This document shows, one piece after another, positions 10,560-23,213 of a DNA stretch of 64,000 bases. The DNA comes from Anastatus disparis (taxonomy: Eukaryota > Arthropoda > Insecta > Hymenoptera > Eupelmidae), in the NCBI GenBank assembly GCA_017163975.1, contig JAFFSR010000230.1, positions 1,259,001 to 1,323,000 on the forward strand, given 5' to 3'. A program made the translations under genes and the position numbers. The notes beneath the pieces are model-generated. The model was given only the letters and a program-made list of their open reading frames with translations, did no database searches and was not told where the DNA came from. The stretch's first letter is position 1, and each line of letters begins with the position of its first letter.

Positions 10560-10885
10560 AATAATTTTCGTAAATATCTGTAAATATCTGTAAATATCTC
10601 TAAATAACTGTAAATAATTAATAAAAAGTATTGAGACTGAAACATTAATAAAATTTATTTACACTTATTTATTATTATTTACAATTATTTATAGTTATTT
10701 AGTTATTTACGATTACTAACTGATTTTAGAAGTTATTTACTATTATTTACAAACACTTACAGTTACTTACTCTTAATTACTATTATTTACTATTATTTAC
10801 AATTTTCAAAATTTTTAGGTAAGTAAATAGTTTATTGTTATTTATAATTATTTATGATAATTCACAGTTTTTTATAGTTATTTAC
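10560..10885. repeat. TATTTAC subterminal repeat array (left arm)
   Basis: More than 20 imperfect copies of a 7-11 bp unit (GTAAATA/TATTTAC with spacer) fill this stretch. They are mirrored in the right arm at 13085-13410. The orientation flips around 10620-10660, so the array is itself partly palindromic. Dense subterminal repeats in DNA transposons are often transposase-binding sites. That role is inference here. Confidence 0.7.
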
Positions 10886-10909
10886 TTTCGTTGTCTTAGA
10901 TAATTTTTC

Positions 10910-11338
10910 GAAGCGTGGGTCAACGGCGATGGTCCCGGTCATATTTTTCGTATTGACAGAAGACTTAATGCTCAAGCATACGTGAACATTCTTGAAAATG
11001 AGCTTCTGCCGAGTCTACGAAAACGATGCGCAGACTATGAGGTGCCAATTGATATAGTGGAGGATAATAGTCCTATACATACCGCACATATAGAGCGTGA
11101 AAGATTTGATTGGCCACCACGTTCACCAAATCTCAACATTATCGAGAATGTCTGGTCATCTATGGTAAAAGGGTGGAGACCTGGAATGGCACGAAATCGT
11201 GAGCAGCTCGTGGAACTCGTTCAAGAAGAATGGACTGCCTTATTTGATAATCCAGAATATTTTCATAATTTATGCGATTCTATCCCACGAAGATTGCAGA
11301 AAGTGATAGATAATGAAGGTGGATTTATTGATTATTGA
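10910..11338 (+). pseudogene. Tc1/mariner-type DDE transposase, C-terminal part
   Basis: The open frame from about 10910 to the stop at 11338 (ATG at 10982) carries VEDNSPIHTA, with the second catalytic Asp, and WPPRSPNLNIIENVW, with the catalytic Glu. Both are hallmarks of the DDE_3 domain. The N-terminal DNA-binding region and the first Asp are absent, because the left inverted repeat abuts the frame at ~10907. Only 26 residues separate the second Asp from the Glu, against 34 in Tc1 elements, so ~8 codons seem to be missing between the helix after the second Asp and the WPP strand. It would cut and join transposon ends. This fragment cannot be active. Confidence 0.85.
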
Positions 11339-11403
11339 TTTTTGATGACTTTATTTTAGAAATGATTAAGAAATCTATTAAATTTTAATTTGGAATTTTT
11401 TTC

Positions 11404-11670
11404 AAGCTTTGTTTGCACACTGCACATGCGCAAGCAGCGCACAAAATACACCTGTTGTAATCTCATAAAAGTAGTTCATAAGATTTAAAATTATAAAAGT
11501 TTTAATGTTATTAATTAGTTCTTATAAGATATGTAAAAATTTAAAATTAAAAGTTTCGTTCAAAGTTCATTTGCATACTGCACATGCGCAAGCAGCGCAC
11601 AAAATACACCTGTTGTGATTTCATGAAAGTAGATCATAAGATTTAAAATTATAAAAGTTTTATGTATTAT
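11404..11670. repeat. Direct repeat, ~158-bp period, two units
   Basis: Two near-identical ~100-bp segments, each containing GCACATGCGCAAGCAGCGC followed by AAAATACACCTGTTGT, start near 11411 and 11569. They follow the transposase stop and may be part of its 3' UTR. The remaining interior (11670-13060) is AT-rich with no gene seen. Confidence 0.85.
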
Positions 11671-13868
11671 TATTTAAGGTTTTGAATAAAGCTATGATAT
11701 AAGAAATTTCGCTTTATTTTTTAATTTCAAAGTCATTTATAATCATTAAAACGTAGTCCCAAGTTAACATTTTTATATAATTATATATTTCAAAGAATAA
11801 TTTAAAAATTTTGTTATCATAAAGTTTTCAAAGTATTTATAGTTATATCAAATATAAATGAAGTGCCTAAAATATATAATATTAAAAAAATATTTTTCAA
11901 TACATTTTAAGTTTGCAGTATTGATTGTATTGAAGAAATGTTAAATTTTTAAATAACAAACACTCGTCAAGAAATTTAAAGTTTAAATTTCTTCCTTGTT
12001 CAGTCAAATTTGTATCCAGTAAAAATTTATATCCTTCCGGATGCAAGATAGGATATTTAAACAAAAGCATACTGGAACGAGTCCATTCATTTACTCAGTA
12101 GTTAATTAATAAGCATTCCTGTAGAAAGAAATGAGGTACCATGTCTTGCTTCAACTGTTTGCATGCGAAGAAGCTGTAGATCCCTTGTTTCACAGTTTAT
12201 CAACTCCTCGATAAGTTGCAGATACTGAATTTGATCTGGGGTTTGATGCTGCTGTTAAAATAGCTATTATTGGAGCCCGTATACAGAACTCTGATTCATG
12301 ATTGATTAATTACAACAATAATTTTATGAATCATTAATTTATGTAAAATTTTATTAAAAATAATTGAATAAAATTATGTAAATGTTGAAAGCAATGGTTC
12401 TGTCAACTATTATATTTAGAAGGCACTCATTATGTCATACTAACTTTATTAAAATTAGTATAATGATTCATAATAGAAAAATTGGAAGTTAATTCAAGCA
12501 TGAAATTTGTAGATCATGCTTATTTCAGATATATGCATATTCATATATATTTAATAAATAACAAGTGGTATTAAAACATAGTTTATGTATTGCAATTATA
12601 AATTTAAATTGTATTGAAATTAATGAAGTTAATTATTTCTAATGAAATCATAAATTTTCTCAAAAGTTTTAATAATAAAAAATTATAAAAGTTTGATGTT
12701 ATATTATTTGAAGTTCTGAATAAAGAACAAATTTTGCTTTATTTTTTAATTTTATAATTATTTATAATTATTAAAATTTATTTTCAATTCATTTCTTTTA
12801 TACAATTATATATTTTACAGCATAATTCAAATTACAATTTAGTTTTAATTCATATTTTTTATATAATTATAAATTTGACAGGATAATTAAAAAATTTTGA
12901 TGCTGTTTTGCCAACAGAGTGCAATTGACGAAGTTGCAAAGATTGATGATTCGAAACTCGATGTATAATTCATAGTTCGCTTACGCCATAGACTAAATAT
13001 GCGACTTTGTCATTTTAGATAAACCTTCGGAAAAAATCATTTAACGGTAAGCGTACATGTGTTCCAAAAAATTATCTAAGACAACGAAAGTAAATAACTA
13101 TAAATAATTGTAAATCATCGTAAATAATTATAAATAACAATAAACTATTTACTTACCTAAAAATTTTGAAAATTGTAAATAATAGTAAATAATAGTAATT
13201 AAAAGTAAGTAGCTGTAAGTGTTTGTAAATAATAGTAAATAACTTTTAAAAGCAGTTAGTAATCGTAAATAACTAAATAACTATAAATAATTGTAAATAA
13301 TAAAAAATAAGTGTAAATAACTTTTATTGATGTTTCAGTCACAATACTTTTTATTAATTACTTACAGTTATTTAGAGATATTTACAGATATTTACAGATA
13401 TTTACGAAAATTATTTCTATATGGGTATTCACTAATTTCATAACTCTGACTGTACGAGAGACACCTAGCGCCACTTTTTTGTTGGAATTAAGACCTTCAT
13501 TATGCTTTACTTGGACCGTTTCTATGTGCTTTGCAACAGAATTAGTGATCAGAGCGAGTTGATAGTCAATTGCATGCTCACGATGTTTACAGATTTTATT
13601 CTACGAATTTCCTATCAAATTCAAATGGCCATATCTCAGTATCAGAAGCACCTAGAAACTTTTATAAAAAAGGAAATTGAAGATTTTTAAGCCTACTTCA
13701 AAGTTATGTTGGGTGTTCGAATGAAAAAAAATTATAAAGTACTTTTAACCTTAAAATACACGAGAATAAACCCGTTTGAGTAAAATTTTTTAATATTTCA
13801 AGAGCAACAATTCAGAAAAAAAATTTTTCTTGGCTCTAAAATCATCCCATAAGATATTATTTAATTTA

Positions 13869-15932
13869 TCTATTTGTTACAATATGTTTTTTTTCGGAAT
13901 TATTATTAATATAAGAATTTTTAACTAAAAGAGAAAAAACAAAAAAAAATTGTCAGATGCTATTATTCCTTTTTATTTGAAAATATTTATTTTTTTTTTG
14001 TTAAAATCTACAATTATTCATTTTATAATTAAGATTACGTGAAGTGACAAGCGCGCAGTAGTTTAAATTTTAACAGTGCAGTAAATCGTATAAGATGACA
14101 TTAAATGCATGCATGGACACTTAAACTTTTAATGTAGCTTTATTTAACAATTCATAGGTAAATAATAACCTTATGTGCATGTTTTTTTAATGGTTATAAA
14201 AAAAAATTTTGCCATTTTTTTAAATGTTTTGAGATTTGTCTAAAAAAAAAGATAGTAATAGCTATATGTATTTCTAAATTAGACCGGAAAAAATTTCAGA
14301 TATGTTTAGCTTCGCTAATGTTTTTAGGAATCTTTTGTGTTCGCGGCGTGGTATGCCTAGGCTATTTAGTGTTTTTCTAATTTCCCGATAATCTCGTGGG
14401 CTAAGTGATCTGGGCATAAGAAAAGGAAAGGTGGAAACCTTTCTGCCAAAGGAAAGCAAGGAGAAAAAACTATTCGCTATAGAGTTCTTCAACCGAGGCA
14501 AAAAAAAGTCTGTTAACACGTCAGTGATTTGTATATACCAGGTTATTATACACAGCAATAAAATAAAAAAAGAAGAAATATATATATATATGCGCGCCTA
14601 GGATAACTACCACTTGACAGGAAATAAAAAAATTATAAGCGTATCGTCGGCTGACGAACTCTATGTATATTATTAAAGGAACGTAATTTAAACCTTAGCA
14701 AAAAGGGTAGGAAGGAATCTTGCGTAAATAAAAAAATATCTATGAAAGTTATTGTTAACAATGCAAGAGTAATCTCGAAGGAACTTAATTTGGCTAATCC
14801 AAGGACGGTTTTAGCATGACAGAAATGTCGCAGCAGCCGAAAACATAGATTTGACTACGTGCGCGCCAAACTTACAGTTGGAGTCAGCAAGCAAAAAAAA
14901 TATTTAAACAAATTTGGAACAGAGGATCGACCCTGAGGGACCAGCTCTGTATCCGCAAGTTCGCTAGAGATTTCTGCTAATTAAGAATAATACGAAAAAA
15001 AAGCATTTCTTAGTTACGTTATTTCTTATGCAAGAAAAAAAAGGAGAGGAGAAAAGGGAAAGAAAATAAATGGTAATGTAATTCTGTGTTTAATTGTTAT
15101 TGTTAATTAATTGATTAAAAGAAATTATTTTATTTGCTGGTTATAGAAATTTGTCAATTTGTTAAATAACAAATAAATAATAAAAAGAGAAGAAAAATTG
15201 TTTTATAATGTATAATTTAAATATAATTCAAGCGGAAGAATAGTATTTTTTTTCTTTATTAATCGTTATTAATTTACTGTGTTCTAATAATTACCTTAAA
15301 TTTGTTGGTTATATTTTAATTATAATTTGTTAAATTATTAGACACTTGAAAAGAAAGAAAACCAGATTTTACATGGAGTCGGTTATCTTAGTTGTATTAT
15401 ATAGTTTATGCCTTGTACGTAACTACAAAAGGTGGGGCGTGCTCATCTATGTTATTTACCTGTGCCGTGTCGTCTCTTAGGTGAGTAAGTACCGATGTTG
15501 CATTAGAAGATACCGAAGATGTATATGCCCTTATGTAGTTTTATGAAAGTTAAGAATTTTACGGCGCGTAGAGTTTAAAGAGAAGAAAAAAAAGTTTGTT
15601 TTCCTCTTGTAATAATATTTTAATATGGTGTGGTGTTTTAGTGCTACGATGCTTGTTTGCAATAATTGTCGTGTTTGTATGCGTATGTATGTAATTTGAG
15701 TTTATTACTAATTCCCCTTTGTTAAAATAAAAAAAAATATTAATATATTTTTATAGTTAGTCGTAATTTATAGTTAATAACAACAAAATTCTAAGTTAAC
15801 AAAAGAGAAAGGTTTGTAGAGTACATTAGAAAAATAATAAAAGCTATTGTAATAGAAACAATCGTAATAATAGTACAGCAACACATAAGAAAATATTAAA
15901 GTTTTCTTGCTGTCGTACGGCGTACCGTACGC

Positions 15933-15982
<50 letters not shown>

Positions 15983-16178
15983 GTGCGGGTATCCGTATAC
16001 CTGCGAGTTAAGTTTTATGCTAGTTTTGTGTAACAACGAAGAATTTTGTTAGTTTATAATTTTTGTGGGTATGTTTAAATTTTTAATAATTATGTTATAA
16101 ATCTTAACTTTATAATAAGGGATAAGGAGAGGGACGAAAAAGTTATTTATATATGTATGATGTATATGTATATGTATG

Positions 16179-16227
<49 letters not shown>

Positions 16228-17726
16228 TCATGCAATAATTATATCATATATTATTTTATCATATTATGTAGAAGTAAAAGAGGAAAGGAAGAGCCGATTT
16301 TATGTGAGAGAAATTTTTAAATATATCGGAAAAAAAATAGAATGTTCTTCTTCTTATATATATTTTTTTTGTGTTAAAGAAAAGAGATATTTCTTAAGTG
16401 TTACTTGTAGTAATTTGTACTACCGCGATAAGATATATGTACGATAAGAAAAAGAGAGAAAAACTTTAACTACGGAACTTAGATATAATATAACATGTAT
16501 ATATATTTTTAGATCAATTATAATTTTTCGTTAAAATTTATTTTTCAATTTATTATTTAAATTAACTTTAATTCTTTTTCCAGTGAATAAAAATCACACC
16601 GCACTGTCACCAGTATTTTTTGAGCTGTAACGTTCCGGCGTTATTTATTCTTTTATTTCCTTTTATAAGTATATGAAAAAGGTAAATGTAATGCGGGAGT
16701 TACAGATCTTTCGTGCCGAGCAAGTTGCGCGAATACTTATTTTGAAGCGTGGCTGTTAAGGAGAGGCGCGTGGATAGGGTATTCACGGAGTCCCCAAAGA
16801 CTCCCGGAATAAGGAATTTCGTAAAGATAATTACTAAAGAATAATTTGATTCTTACCTTGTCGGGAATGTTGTAAAAAGAAAACAATGCTCAAATCTCCT
16901 ATTGATGTTTTGTTGATTTTATTGAAAATAGAATTATACACAAAAGTCTTGAAATTACAATAAAAGTCTTTAATTGTCAACTGTCAATGATCTTTTATGA
17001 AATCATGCACTTACAAAGGAAACACGTCTTACTATTTTAATGAATTGTTGAAAAATGCCTACCATCGAAAATCTTATCGTTACTCGACACAGGTAAAGAT
17101 TGGATTTTCGGACCCTGCTATATTTGTCTATCTATGAAAACTTAGAAGAGGTTTTAAGTACCTCTGAAAATGTACGTACTTATTTATTAAATGTTGGACC
17201 GGAGTCCCTTTACAGAAAAATATTTTTGACGGAGAACTGGCTTCTTTATTTTGAAGTATATTACTGGCTTTTTTCTAATACTAACATTCGGTTTTTATAA
17301 TAATTCGGCGCTATTGAAAATTAATAATTATCTGGAGAGTCATAAATAGTTCAATAATTTATAACACCATATAGATCGGTTATCATAAGCAGAATAATTA
17401 TTATCAATCTCCCGAATTAGTCTAATATAAAAGACGCCGAAAAATACGGTATGAGGTATCGCGATAGTAAAAGAAAGAGAAAGAAAAGGAAATGAAAATA
17501 ATAAAATAATAATAAAAATAAAGAGTAAATTTGAGAAAAAAAACATTAAAAAAACAAATAAAATAGCATACATGGGATGTTACAAAAACGAGGTTCAAGA
17601 TCAAATCCAAGGTCACCATCGGATACTTCGTAAAAAGCTACTCCAAGAACGACCTTCACCTGATTAAAAAAATTATCAACTTTGAAAATTTCTTAGGTGT
17701 ATCGTTACTTTTTGGACACGCTGTAT
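13869..17726. other. No recognisable gene; AT-rich DNA with microsatellites
   Basis: This stretch has (TA)n tracts at 14578, 15938 and 16184, poly-A/T runs, and slightly more GC-rich islands at 14810-14960, 15360-15550 and 16600-16860 that could be old LTR or UTR remnants. A TGTAACGTTCCGGCG sequence at 16626 resembles the start of some gypsy-group LTRs, but no partner was found. One small minus frame (14274-14558) is listed separately. Confidence 0.5.
14274..14558 (-). CDS. Unrecognised 94-codon ORF
   Basis: The N-terminal half is hydrophobic. The C-terminal half (PRDYREIRKTLNSLGIPRRE and on) is a basic, apparently helical segment unlike the surrounding AT-rich noise. I cannot name a family. 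It could be an exon fragment or a piece of a retroelement protein, possibly displaced from the env-bearing element by the Tc1-like insertion. There is no supporting splice or promoter signal. Confidence 0.25.
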   Translation of the reverse strand: MLCIITWYIQITDVLTDFFLPRLKNSIANSFFSLLSFGRKVSTFPFLMPRSLSPRDYREIRKTLNSLGIPRREHKRFLKTLAKLNISEIFSGLI

Positions 17727-17868
17727 CCGTAACTTGGGAGTACGAAGGACGAATACAGGCGAGAGTAAAGTGCTTGACGCTTGAGTAGCGCCCGAGACTG
17801 ACTGATGCTCAAGCGACAAGTACTTTAGTCTCGCCTGTATTCATCCTTCGTACTCCCAAGTTACGTAG
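17727..17868. repeat. Short palindrome (hairpin) around ACTTGGGAGTACGAAGGA
   Basis: The left arm at 17729-17780 is mirrored at 17815-17867. The loop holds GCTTGAGTAGCGCCCGAGAC and a second partial match (CTTGACGCTTGAG versus CTCAAGCGACAAG). It looks like a small foldback MITE. No clear target duplication. Confidence 0.75.
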
Positions 17869-18968
17869 ATAAGTTTATATCGTTGAAGGATGTATGAGGA
17901 ACATTAAAAATGATTTTATAAAATTGAATATATATATATATATTATTAAAAATAGGTATATAATGTCATTATTTACTTTTTTTTTACTTATTAACTGTTT
18001 AACTTTGAAAATTTGTTTAAACAAAACATTCTTTAAAGTTAAGATTCTATATAAATTTGAATGAGCATTGACATATCTAACGACATTCTTTTGTTTTCAC
18101 TAACCTATTAATCGATGTCACTCGCTTCATATACGGTCACACTGAGCGATATCTCGATTTGTCAATACGCCCTAACGGAGTATTGACAGAGAGAATATTG
18201 TCGAGATATTAGTATAAAGGTATGCAATGTCTATAAAAATTTAGCGTGGTCTATAGGTATTCCACCGAATACGGCCTACCGAGACATATATAAATGGCTG
18301 ATTCCATTCAGATTCATGCAGGCCGTCATGGATCGTATTTTTTTGGATCAAAACTATGTAAATGTATTCTTATACTCAAGAGAAGATGTGGAGACCCTGA
18401 AATACGCCTTAAAAAATTTTTTTCACGACGCTATAGCCTATTTTGTGTTAAATGTTAAAATTAAAGGTGAAAAAATGAAAATGGACCTCAGTATTCAAAA
18501 TGCTCTATCTCCGTCAATTTTTGATTTTTTGAGACGAATTTCTTCTTTAAATGTGAGAAATACAGTCTAGTTTTCAATGACGTTCCGAATTTTGCGATGC
18601 GAGTTGATCCCTCCGAGTTATTCATAAAAAACCTTAAAAAAAGGATTTTTTTTAAAATGCAATTTTCTTAAAAACCATATTTTTTTTTGAAATTTTTATA
18701 TGTTTTTACACGTGAAAAATTCTAGCTTCTAAGATGGGTGAGAATACGCTATTCAGCCTTATTTTTTTTAACAGGATTTCGAACGTTTTCTTTATTTTTT
18801 CCATTTTAAGGCATTGATACTATGGCACATCGTGCCATTTTTTTAACTACTACGTCTTCTTACGATTTGTTTGTGCTTTTATTTATTAATGCGATAAAAA
18901 TATTGACAAAAATCTTCAAAACAAACCTTCGATCAAGTTTTTGGATCAATTAGAACCAAAGTTATGAC

Positions 18969-19322
18969 CAGGGTTGGTTTCTGAAAGGCTCTACGCTAGT
19001 AGTTTATGACTGAAGGACACATGGTGCCACGTGGCGGCTTGATGAGAAAATTACAGCGCGAATGTAATAAGATTTAAAAATTTTCATGATTCTACAAAAA
19101 ATGAATAAATAAATACATAAATAAATGTTGAACATATAATATATTTTGTTTAGATCAAAAGCTTAATTATAATTCATTTAATTATTCTTAATTTAGTAAA
19201 ATCATGAACATTCTTCAATAATATTACATTCGCGCTGTAGTTCTCTCCCCAAGCCACCACGAGGCACCGTGTGTCTTTCAGTCATGAACTATGAACGTAG
19301 GACCCTTCAGAAACCGACCCTG
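18969..19322. mobile_element. hAT-like MITE, 354 bp, with 8-bp target duplication
   Basis: The ends read CAGGGTTGGTTTCTGAAAGG and, inverted, CAGGGTCGGTTTCTGAAGGG. It is flanked by GTTATGAC (18961-18968) and ATTATGAC (19323-19330), a 7/8 match. Inner arms also pair (GACACATGGTGCCACGTGG with CCACGAGGCACCGTGTGTC), so it is a foldback. An 8-bp duplication and a CAGGG tip are typical of hAT non-autonomous elements. Confidence 0.8.
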
Positions 19323-19768
19323 ATTATGACGATTTTAAGTTTATAAAAATAGATGAATTAAAAAAATTTTTTTCAATTACAGATTATTAAAACCATGTAC
19401 TTTTCCAATAATTATGCTCTTCCTTTATTCGTTTACTATTTTATTTATAAGTATATTGTTAGTGTTTACAAAAACCTTCAGAATGAGCCATTGCTCAAAT
19501 TTTTTGGTCAATTAGAACAAAAGTTATAGCAATTTTAATTTTAAAAATGTTTTCAAAAATGAATAATTATTTATTCAGTTTGAATTTTGCGCCTGCGAGT
19601 AAAATTGAGTTTGAAAGTAGTTGGTGCATGCCACCGCTAGGTAGCAAAGTCGCGTTCCAAACATATTCATTAACAATATAGATAAGAAGAGATCGAATTG
19701 AAAAACAAATCGTCTAACTTTTATATTTGTTTTTTTTCGCTTTATTAAAAGATTTTGAGTTAATAACA

Positions 19769-20306
19769 ATGTCATCATCACTGGCCAAGATAAAGTGCAA
19801 GGACTTAAAAAAAAGGCACACGAAAACTATGTACCATTCCTCCAATAATCCATTCATAGAATTGGGCAATATAACAGAGTCTTTGCAGCGCTTATATCCA
19901 AAAATTTTGATATCTAGAGAAGATAAAGTTTGCGCTGCATGTTATAATTTATTCTAAGAAGAAGTAAAGAATGCTACACCCTCTTCATCTGATTCTAGCA
20001 GTTAAAAATCTTCAGAAGAAATTAATGACGGTGAGATTGTGATGCATGAGCTCAACGAAACCGCAAATAATTTGAATTTGAAGATTTCACTTATCAAGAT
20101 GTCTAAAACTCTTAATGTAAAGTTGCAAAAATCGCATGCCATTCAAAAAAGAAAGCAAATGAATGATGCATTCGATTCTTAAGTAGCTAGTGAGATCATG
20201 AAATTTTATGATCCAACGGATTTGCCTTAATTGAATGAAAGCATCGAATGTAAAGATGTCATAAGTGGTTTGAAAATATTAAAGGAACCTTTAAAAATTG
20301 ACTAAG
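19769..20306 (+). pseudogene. Degenerate N-terminal part of an unrecognised element protein
   Basis: One plus-strand frame from the ATG at 19769 continues to about 20306, broken only by TAA codons at 19955, 20003, 20180, 20228 and 20306. The first part holds a C-x2-C pair (KVCAACYNLF) preceded by a Ser/Lys-rich start. The middle is Ser/Glu-rich and then helical. Zinc-binding transposase N-termini can look like this, but I do not recognise the family. It lies inside element D and was probably its gene. Confidence 0.4.
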
Positions 20307-20542
20307 TTTTTCCGAAAAAGAGATAGAGCATTTTGTATACGGATGTCCATTTTCATTTTTTCACCTTTAATTTTAACATTTAACACAAAATAGGTCACAG
20401 CGTCGCAAAAAAATTTATTTAAGCCGTATTTCGGGGTCTATACATCTTCTCTTATGTACTAGAATACATTAACATAGTTTTCACCCAAAAAATAAATTTG
20501 ATCCGTGACGGCCTGCATGAATCTGAATGGAATCAGCCATGT

Positions 20543-22628
20543 ATATGGGACATTTCATGACAACTCATCTGGTAAAAAAATAAAAATCGCTGAAAGTCAG
20601 AGAAAATTTTCTATAAGGTACCCAAAATATACAAAAAAAATTTTAGAGGCCTAGGTCAAAGAGGTCAGGAGTTAACCGTGATAGAATTTTTTTAATTTTT
20701 ACAATTCTTTGCTAAATAAATTTTTTTAATGAATTTTTTCATCGAAAACTATCAATTTTTCATAAAAACTTAATTTAACACTTTTTGTTGGAAATTAGAT
20801 GTAGAATTTACATGAATTTTTTCAAAATATAATATGCTTTTTTTCAAGCTCATCTGATTGGTGGAAACATACTATTTAATATATCTAAAAATCGACCAGG
20901 TTGAATTTGCTTTTCAACGGCTTATTTTTTTTTGTTTTTTTATGACGAAAAAATAGACGAAGCCACTAGTTGGGCAGACTTCTCATAGTTACTTGATTTT
21001 GCAAGAATGTCGAAAAAATCGTCATTTTGGCTTAAGAGCATGACGAAGCTGTCCGCCTTCTAATAATATTTCCAATCTTAACTTATGAATAAACGATGCG
21101 TTTAATCGAGTTTCTTTGCTACAAAGAAAAAATTTGTAAGATTAAACTCTAGTGCGGACAACTCAAGAAATCCACCAAAATATTATACATACAAAGTTAT
21201 AATAAAAACTTTCAATATGTCGTATTTTAAGGTTAGGTTTGTCGAGTTTGATATCTAATTTCCAATCCAAGCTCATAAAAAAATAACGAGTCCAAATGAT
21301 TTTTTATTTTAATAAAAATTATTGTATAAATATAGCTTTAGTGCGGATAAGTCATTATATTTGTTTAATTTAAGAATTTAAAAAGATATTGATAAAATAA
21401 AAAAGCAAAACTCGATTGCTGCAACTCCGACATGCCGTTAATCTTGAAATTTATGATTTTTTTTCTAAAAAAGTTTTGAGTTTTGGAAATGATGAGTATA
21501 AACACTTTTCTTTGAAAATCATGTGTAAAATGTACCGAAATTTTTGTAAACATTAATTTATTAAACATCACAAATTATAATTGAAATTTCGAAATTTTAA
21601 AATTTATTTTTTGTTAAATTTTTAGTATGTATGCATCATAATGTCTTAAATTACAATCTGTAAAAATATATACATATTCTATACATAATTTCCAAAAAAA
21701 GCGTCTATATACATTTTTTCTTAAACTCAAAACTTTTTTAGAAAAAGAATCATAAGCCTTACAATTGACCCAAAATGACGATTTTTTCAAACATTTTTGC
21801 AAAATTAAGTAACTATGAGAAGTCTGCCCAACTAGTGGCTTCGTATATTTTTTCGCCATAAAAAAAAATGAGCCGTTAAGAGGAGGTCACGTATCTCTGT
21901 CCTTTTCTAATCAAAGAAATGATTTTTTTACAAAAATAATAACTTTATCAAAAAATGAAAAGAAAGCCGCATCTTGTATCAAAAAAAGCAATATTTTCTT
22001 TGATAAGAAAAAATTAATTTTATTGCTTTGTTCTCAAGAAAACCTTGAAAAACCAAATTGTCCACCCTAACCTCTGTGATTTAAGTTTTTCAAGGTTTTC
22101 TTGAAAATGAAGTAATAAAATTAATTCTTTCTTATCAAAGAAAATATTGCTTTTTTTATTACGAGATGCGGCTTTCCCTTCATTTTTTGCTAAAGTTAAA
22201 AGTGTCTGTAAAAAACTCAATTCTTTGATTAGAAAAGGACAAAGATACGTGACCTCCTCTTAAAGAGCAAATTCAATCTGGTCAATTTTTAGATATATTA
22301 AATAGTATGTTTTCGCCAATCAGATGAGTTAAAAAAAAAGCATATTATAATTTGAAAAAATTCATGTAAATTCTACATCTAATTTCTAACAAAAAGTGTA
22401 AAATTAAGTTTTTTCGAAAAATTGATAATTTTCGATAAAAAAAATTCATTAAAAAATTTATTTAGCAAAAAATTGTGAAAATTCGAAAAATTTCATCACG
22501 GTTAACTCCTGACCTCTTTGACCTAGGCCTCTAAAATTTTTTTTGTATATTTTGGGTACCTAATAGAACATTTTCTCAAACTTTCAGCGATTTTTATTTT
22601 TTTACCAGGTAAGTTGACATGAAATGTC

Positions 22629-22632
<4 letters not shown>
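20543..22632. mobile_element. Long-TIR foldback element A (GGGACATTTCATG tips)
   Basis: From 20543 (TATATGGGACATTTCATGAC) to about 20940 the sequence returns inverted at 22265-22632. Matching landmarks are AAAAATCGCTGAAAGT, GGCCTAGGTCAAAGAGGTCA and AAATTCAACCTGGTCGATTT-like segments. A second matched layer pairs GACGAAGCCACTAGTTGGGC (20955) with GCCCAACTAGTGGC (21826). No transposase is seen. Palindrome P1 is inserted in the right arm. A right-arm-like fragment of the same family ends at 37610. Confidence 0.75.
21880..22259. mobile_element. Palindromic TTAA element P1 (380 bp)
   Basis: The tip GAGGAGGTCACGTATCTCTG is mirrored at the right end, with TTAA on both sides (21876-21879, 22260-22263). 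The arms pair almost throughout around a ~30-bp centre (CCACCCTAACCTCTGTGATT). The opposite arm of element A (20917-20936, inverted) preserves the uninserted sequence, so P1 is a real insertion. The same family recurs as P2. Confidence 0.9.

Positions 22633-22697
<65 letters not shown>
22631..22697. repeat. (TA)n tract between elements A and B
   Basis: More than 30 TA units join the right tip of A (ATGTCCCATATA) to the left tip of B (TATTTGTAATTCCATG). Family A and B tips abut TA tracts again at 36972 and 37605, so both families seem to lie in or start with TA repeats. Confidence 0.95.
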
Positions 22698-22700
<3 letters not shown>

Positions 22701-23213
22701 AATTCCATGTCAACTGTACATTAGAAAAAATTTTTTTCTCTAAATTTTGTCTAAATGTTTGTTTATGTTCTCTGAGTATCTCTGAATTTTTTCAGATTTT
22801 CTTAACTAATATTTCAGAGATATAGAAGCTCGAATTGGGCCGAAACGCAGTTTTTGCAAAAATAGGACTATTTTTATCTGAAATAACGCGAAAATGGTTC
22901 TTCTGAACAAAAAAAGTGATATTAACTTTTTTTAGGAAATTGGACTAATTTATGAAAAAAATTATCATTTTATCATTCAATATTTTTTCAGGACCCTTTT
23001 TGACCCTTTTTTGGCCGAAAATAACCCTAAATACAATAGAGACCTTTTCTTATTCGTTGTAAACATAAAAATTGAATTCTACGGTGAAAAATATATGCAA
23101 AACCAAGTTTTTAGAGTGGTCGAACAGTAATTGTTATCTTTTATCAAAAACGCAGCTTCTGAAGTTCTTCTATCATTTTAAAAAATCTGCCGTAACTTAC
23201 CAGGAGAGTTTCT

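Larger units (their letters stand above)
10183..13868. mobile_element. Tc1/mariner-like relic with long inverted repeats
   Basis: Bases 10183-10907 recur in inverted orientation at about 13066-13868. Matching landmarks include the stretch about a TTTACTCAAACGGG motif (10266) and the CCATATAGAAATAATTTTCG block (10550). The right arm carries ~70 extra bases at 13440-13510 that the left arm lacks. The inner parts of both arms are built of degenerate TATTTAC-type repeats. Between the arms are a truncated DDE transposase on the plus strand and AT-rich DNA. The outer tips are not crisp, and no target duplication was found. Possibly this is a long-TIR element that captured or retained only part of its transposase. 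Confidence 0.7.
18293..20541. mobile_element. Long-TIR element D with a dead internal gene
   Basis: Sequence from 18293 (GGCTGATTCCATTCAGATTC) to ~18545 is mirrored at 20310-20541. The arms abut the next element at a shared TA-rich point. The interior holds a MITE insertion, a diverged direct repeat (18900-18968 versus 19440-19530, sharing GGNTCAATTAGAACNAAAGT), and a pseudogene at 19769-20306. The plus-strand frame 18316-18570 lies in the arm and is mirrored on the other side, so I do not treat it as a gene. Confidence 0.7.

Noticed and set aside
14274..14558. Conserved host exon
   Set aside because: The C-terminal peptide looks protein-like, but there is no family recognition, splice site or neighbouring exon. 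It is kept only as an unrecognised ORF.
16049..16447. ORFs full of Tyr-Ile repeats
   Set aside because: Translations of (TA)n microsatellites. The same applies to those at 22523, 36788, 37509 and 45810.
16600..17060. Solo LTR starting TGTAACGTTCC
   Set aside because: Suggestive start only. No matching end, second copy or target duplication could be found.
18316..18570. 84-codon ORF in element D
   Set aside because: It lies in the inverted arm and has no recognised motif. The mirrored arm is frameshifted.
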